Shown piece after piece: positions 19,688 through 22,723 of a stretch of 22,723 nucleotides of DNA (its first letter is position 1; each line of letters starts with the position of its first letter). The notes under the pieces were generated by a model that worked only from the letters and a program-made list of their open reading frames with translations, was not told the DNA's origin and searched no databases. This DNA comes from Priapulus caudatus (Eukaryota > Priapulida > Priapulimorpha > Priapulimorphida > Priapulidae), in NCBI RefSeq assembly GCF_000485595.1, contig NW_014577187.1, positions 335,675 through 358,397 on the forward strand, read 5' to 3'. Both the position numbers and the translations under genes were made by a program.

Positions 19688-19776
19688 TTGTCACATACCC
19701 GGTACCTAATTATATTGGTCCTGTGTGCCAAATTTCATGACAATCGGGTAAAAACTGCAGAAGTTACACATAGTTC
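19688..19776 (-). repeat. Inverted repeat pair, right copy
   Basis: The reverse complement reads TTTTTACCCGATTGTCATGA, AATTTGGCACACAGGACC, then GGTATGTGACAAAA, paralleling 18187-18290. The roughly 1.4 kb between the two copies holds only AT-rich DNA and two microsatellites, with no transposase frame. Confidence 0.7.
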
Positions 19777-19794
19777 ATACAGGACTAAAATTTT

Positions 19795-20425
19795 TTTCAA
19801 GGACTTTTCAAGGACATTTTATTGGAAATTCAAGGACATTTTATCGGAATTCATACACAGAACAAAACATACCTGGATTAATTTAATGACCCCATGCTTA
19901 ATCACTGCATGTCACCTCTAAAACTTACCTGGATCACATTAATTAATAAACCCTTCTAATTTTCTAAACACTGTCACCTCTACAGTACAACATACCTTGA
20001 TTTACTGACTGATTTTACTGACTTACTGTAATTTGTGATCATCGTGTCTATAGCTTTTTAAGCTCATTTAACGCAATTTTTATTGAGGTTTGCACATTAT
20101 TGATGGTACAAAATTTCTTTTTATTACAGGCAAGGATTCTTTCTAAAAATTCAAGGACATTTTCATGAAATTCAAGGACTTTTCAAGCACAAAATCAACA
20201 TTTACTAAATTCAAGGACATTTTCATGAAATTCAAGGACTTTTCAAGCACAAAATCAACATTTACTAAATTCAAGTACTTTTCAAGGACTACCCTCAAAT
20301 TCAAGGACCTTTCAAGGACTGTGCGTTTCAAGGCCTGTGTGCGTTTCAAAGACTAACTTTTCAAGGACTGTGCGTTCAAAGGACTGTGACGTTCAAGGAC
20401 CTTTCAAGGACTGGACCTTTCATAG
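19795..20425. repeat. Degenerate TTCAAGGAC / TCAAGGACTTT repeat field
   Basis: The 9-base word TTCAAGGAC or a close variant recurs along the plus strand at 19798-19840 and densely at 20148-20425. Between the two clusters are three degenerate copies of a 56-67 base unit carrying CATACCTGGATT / CTTACCTGGATC / CATACCTTGATT (19865-20005). No gene is seen. Confidence 0.7.
20147..20275. repeat. 60-bp exact tandem duplication in a TTCAAGGAC-rich block
   Basis: Bases from about 20149 repeat with a period of exactly 60, about 2.1 copies without change in the shared part. The unit contains ATTCAAGGACATTTTCATG and TCAAGCACAAAATCAAC. It lies in a wider field (19795-20425) where TTCAAGGAC recurs many times in less regular order. 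Frames reading FKDFS-like repeats here are by-products of the repeat. Confidence 0.9.
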
Positions 20426-20501
20426 ACAGGTTCTAGAATATTTCGACAAAAAATGTTGTTACATTGTAGCGCTCACAAGGAAATGCGTGCGGCGGCGGCG
20501 G

Positions 20502-20652
20502 CGCGACCACATGCACTTGAAGCGTTTCAACTGTAAACACACGCCGCCGCCATTGCGCGGCTATAGTCACACTATATATTTATGTGTCAGTGTGCGCGCA
20601 ATGGCGGCGGCGAGTGTTTACAGTTGAAACGCTTCAAGTGCCTGTGGGCGCG
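20502..20652. repeat. Long near-perfect palindrome (47-bp core arms, about 59 with extensions)
   Basis: The left core 20514-20560 and right core 20594-20640 are reverse complements at about 45 of 47 positions: CACTTGAAGCGTTTCAACTG against CAGTTGAAACGCTTCAAGTG, then GCCGCCGCCATTGCG against CGCAATGGCGGCGGC. The outer sequence (CGCGACCACATG / CCTGTGGGCGCG) continues the pairing with mismatches. The loop of about 33 bases is AT-rich. It may be a MITE or a foldback near a promoter. No gene is assigned to it. Confidence 0.85.
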
Positions 20653-21002
20653 ACGAAGCCAAATCCATAGTAATAGTATCCCCCCGAACTATACTAAATC
20701 TCACATATTATCCTTCTACACTACAGTTCGATGCTGACAGAACATACACTTTACACTCTAGCACAAATGTTTATGCATTTTTCTAAACAAGTAATTATGT
20801 GTTTAATTACTCATGTCCTTACCGTCGGGAAGAGTAAATCTATTGTAGAAGCAACAACAAACAACGAAATTCGATATGGCGGCGAAAAAGAGAGATAACG
20901 CATGCTCTAACCCGAGCATGTCGGAAGTGACGTAACTTGTACGCATCGGCTAGCAATCGTTTTCGCAACGCTTTTGAATGGTTATTTAATGGTTTGGTAT
21001 GA

Positions 21003-21150
21003 ATGAAACGTTTTCCAAACGTTCGTAAAACGTTTCTAATAAAGTTATATTTATGTTATTTGAAAACGTTTGCTAAAAACGTTCTATTACGGTTAGTAAA
21101 ACGTTTATAATAAGGTTATATTTATGTTATTGAACAACGTTTGCCAAAAA
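21003..21150 (+). repeat. AAACGTTT-rich 71-bp tandem repeat
   Basis: GTAAAACGTTTCTAATAAAG at 21025 recurs at 21096 as GTAAAACGTTTATAATAAGG, each followed by TTATATTTATGTTATT and AACGTTTGC. AACGTT is itself a palindrome and occurs about ten times. Confidence 0.85.
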
Positions 21151-21189
21151 ACAGTTGACGCGGTTGACAGTTGAAACAAGAAACAGTGT

Positions 21190-21308
21190 ACCGGTACGTG
21201 CGTGTACCCGCGTGCACGTGCGTGTACATGCATGTACCCGCGTGTACGTACGTATATACCAGCGTGCAAGTACGTGTACCCGCGTGTATACGTACGTGTA
21301 CCTGCGTG
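21190..21308 (+). repeat. CGTGTACCCGCGTG degenerate repeat
   Basis: Recurrent GCGTGTACCCGCGTG and GTACGTACGT words. Frames across it, rich in Cys-Thr-Arg-Val-Tyr, are artefacts. Confidence 0.8.
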
Positions 21309-21570
21309 CAGGGGCGGCGCCACAGGGGGGGGGGGCAGGGGGGGGGCGGTCGCCCACCCTATCATTTGCAAGAAAAAGGAAAAAGAAGAAGAAAAAAACA
21401 GAAAAGAAAAAAAGAAAAGAAAAAGGAAGAAAAAGAAATAAGGACAAAGAAGCAAGAAGAAAAAGAAAAAGAAACATCTTGGCAAATGTCTGTGCAAAGT
21501 GAGGGTTGGTGGTGTGGGGCTCAACCCCCCCCCAGTCATTTGGCAAGAAACGGTAAAGAAGAGAGGAAGA
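21309..21570 (+). repeat. G-run and A/G-rich repeat starting with CAGGGGCGGCGCCA
   Basis: The start CAGGGGCGGCGCCA resembles CAG-type transposon ends. Next come long G runs, then CCCTATCATTTGCAAGAAA, a purine tract, and a second similar passage CCCAGTCATTTGGCAAGAAA. I found no matching inverted end, so only a fragment is claimed. Confidence 0.45.
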
Positions 21571-21665
21571 CTTCCTTGGCAAATAAGTAGATCGCCCACA
21601 AACAGATGAGTGATGTAGGCCTACAAGCTGGACGCACTTTTCATCGAAAAAATCAAAATATGTAA

Positions 21666-21788
21666 ATGTCGAAATCAATCCATATAAAACCTGTGATTAT
21701 TTTGATAATCGATGTCAAGGTGTTCCATTTCCTTGGAGTCCCCAAGTTGGGACCATCATTTGTCGATGGATTGCTGTTCCCGGCGAAG
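21666..21788 (+). CDS. Candidate exon or short ORF, unrecognised
   Basis: ATG at 21666 opens a 47-codon frame ending in TAA at 21807-21809. Inside it VKVFHFLGVPKLGPSFVDG LLFPAK reads like conserved protein and is followed by a fair donor, AAG|GTAGGC, at 21789. It may be an internal exon starting near the AG at 21710-21720 or a first exon. The FVDG-LLF segment loosely recalls chaperonin-type sequences, but this is too short to assign. No partner exon was found. Confidence 0.2.
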
Positions 21789-21974
21789 GTAGGCAACTTG
21801 AGGTGTTAACGAACTTAAATTATAATTAAAACGTTCCGAGATGACCGCTGCTCAATAAATCTGCTACATACTAATCTATATTTTACCTCGCCCATCGGAG
21901 TGAAGGGGGTTGTATGTGATCGGTCTGTGCGTGTCGTGGTACAGGACGTTAGCAGGCGCCGCGCGCGCGCAGCG

Positions 21975-22003
21975 AGTGTGTGTGTGTTGCGTGTGTGTGT
22001 GTG

Positions 22004-22038
<35 letters not shown>

Positions 22039-22135
22039 GTGTTGTGTGTGTTGTGTGTGTGTGTGTTGTGTGTGTGTGTGGTCGGTGTGTTGTGTGTGTT
22101 GTGTGGTGTGCTGTGTGTGTGTGTGTGTGTGACGC
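21975..22135 (+). repeat. (GT)n / GTGTTGTGT microsatellite
   Basis: About 160 bases of GT repeats with periodic GTT interruptions. The Cys/Val-rich frames in it are artefacts. Confidence 0.95.
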
Positions 22136-22473
22136 GATTGTATTAGCGCGTCAAGCGAACGAGCCAGCCACAGCCGCGCTGCTGCTGAGTGGGCGGCCGA
22201 GCGAGCATTCGCTGGCGTAGCTATCGTGGTTATTCGTGTGTTCGTGAGTCCGTATGCGTATGGCGTATGTTCTTGGCGGAGGTATGCTCTCTCCGTGAGT
22301 GCCTCTGTCTAGTTTTAGTTAGTGTGTGTATGCGTGCGTGTGTGCGTGTGCGTATGCGTATGCGTGCGTCCATCTTACTCCGGTCATGTTTTCTCGCCTC
22401 TACATAATACAAGTATTATTATTGGTTCAAGTGCTACAGCATAGATTTTAAAGCAAATCACTGTTCCCCTCAC

Positions 22474-22665
22474 AGTTCCGCGAACCCCCTCTTTTAAACG
22501 TGTCCAGTTTCCATAGCATTGAATTTCAACGAAATCCTAGCTAGTTCCGGAGACCCCCATTTTCGAACATAGCCGGTTCCAAGAGCATACCAAATTCAAC
22601 AAACATTAGTTCCGGAGACCACCATTTTCAGGTCTGAGTTCAGTTCCAGAGCCCCCCCCCCCATT
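22474..22665 (+). repeat. Degenerate tandem repeat with AGTTCCGGAGACCCCCATTT units
   Basis: AGTTCCG or AGTTCCA followed by a C run and ATTTT/CTTTT recurs at 22474, 22553, 22608 and 22642. The intervals are uneven, 79 to 34 bases. Confidence 0.65.
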
Positions 22666-22723
22666 TTTAACTTCGCAGTGGCACATACCAGATACCTACC
22701 ATAATGTGGGGAGTGAGTTCCCC

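Noticed and set aside
20823-20920. Alternative first exon for the reductase, MLGLEHALSLFF... ending RFTLPD with a GTAAGG donor
   Set aside because: The phase is compatible with exon 2, but it is more than 6 kb upstream beyond several repeats. The peptide does not resemble the family's N-terminus, and 15270-15288 is nearer with a better start context.
20902-20921. CATGCTC-TAACCC-GAGCATG hairpin near an ATGGCGGCG site
   Set aside because: The stem is short and the adjacent plus-strand frame stops after about 20 codons.
21105-21678. Overlapping long frames on both strands around the G-run and purine tract
   Set aside because: Composition-driven, with poly-Lys/Glu on one strand and poly-Phe/Leu/Ser on the other.
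22254-22295. Possible plus-strand first exon MRMAYVLGGGMLSP before GTGAGT in CpG-rich DNA
   Set aside because: Too short, in GT-rich low-complexity surroundings, with no downstream exon in the window.

Overview
The window is nuclear DNA of an animal, most likely an aquatic invertebrate. The evidence is one gene split by spliceosomal GT-AG introns of 199 to 779 bases, long non-coding stretches, abundant microsatellites, and several decayed non-autonomous DNA transposons. I cannot name the species. I saw no sign of a bacterial, phage or organelle replicon, no rRNA, no CRISPR array, and no tRNA that I could recognise by eye.

The one securely identified gene lies on the minus strand, about 15288 to 11107. 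It encodes a glutathionyl-hydroquinone reductase, a xi-class glutathione transferase of the ECM4/YqjG family. Seven coding exons (14490-14312, 13837-13762, 13157-12959, 12544-12451, 11956-11840, 11515-11399, 11199-11107) have GT-AG borders and phases that join into one open frame ending in TGA. A short first exon (15288-15270) starting at an ATGGCGGCC site fits in phase and gives a 297-residue model. A decayed partial copy of exon 7 lies in intron 6. CpG-rich sequence upstream of 15290 is the likely promoter. Downstream, the gene runs straight into a nested pair of transposable elements.

Region by region: 1-780 is mostly featureless, with a degenerate telomere-like TTAGGG patch. 780-1890 is an AT-rich block with recurring ACAATT motifs. 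2420-2890 and 3530-3690 are polypurine tracts. 4328-4662 is a small inverted-repeat element. 5660-6050 and 6460-6660 are CA- and CGTGTA-rich low-complexity DNA. 7471-8080 is a GC-rich foldback-like element. 10257-10991 is a repeat-family member with a 494-base MITE inserted in its terminal hairpin. 16319-16417 is a frameshifted THAP-domain start that abuts a second, uninterrupted copy of that repeat family. 17680-18090 and 18187-20430 hold tandem and inverted repeats. 20502-20652 is a long near-perfect hairpin. The remainder to 22723 is microsatellite and degenerate tandem repeat.

Four further exon-like segments (56-118, 3201-3317, 5255-5179 minus, 21666-21788) are recorded at low confidence. 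They have splice or poly(A) context but no family I can recognise. Apart from the reductase exons nothing forms a pathway or operon, and I found no convincing undescribed system. The most interesting signals are the hairpin-loop nested transposon, the exon-7 duplication and the large palindrome.
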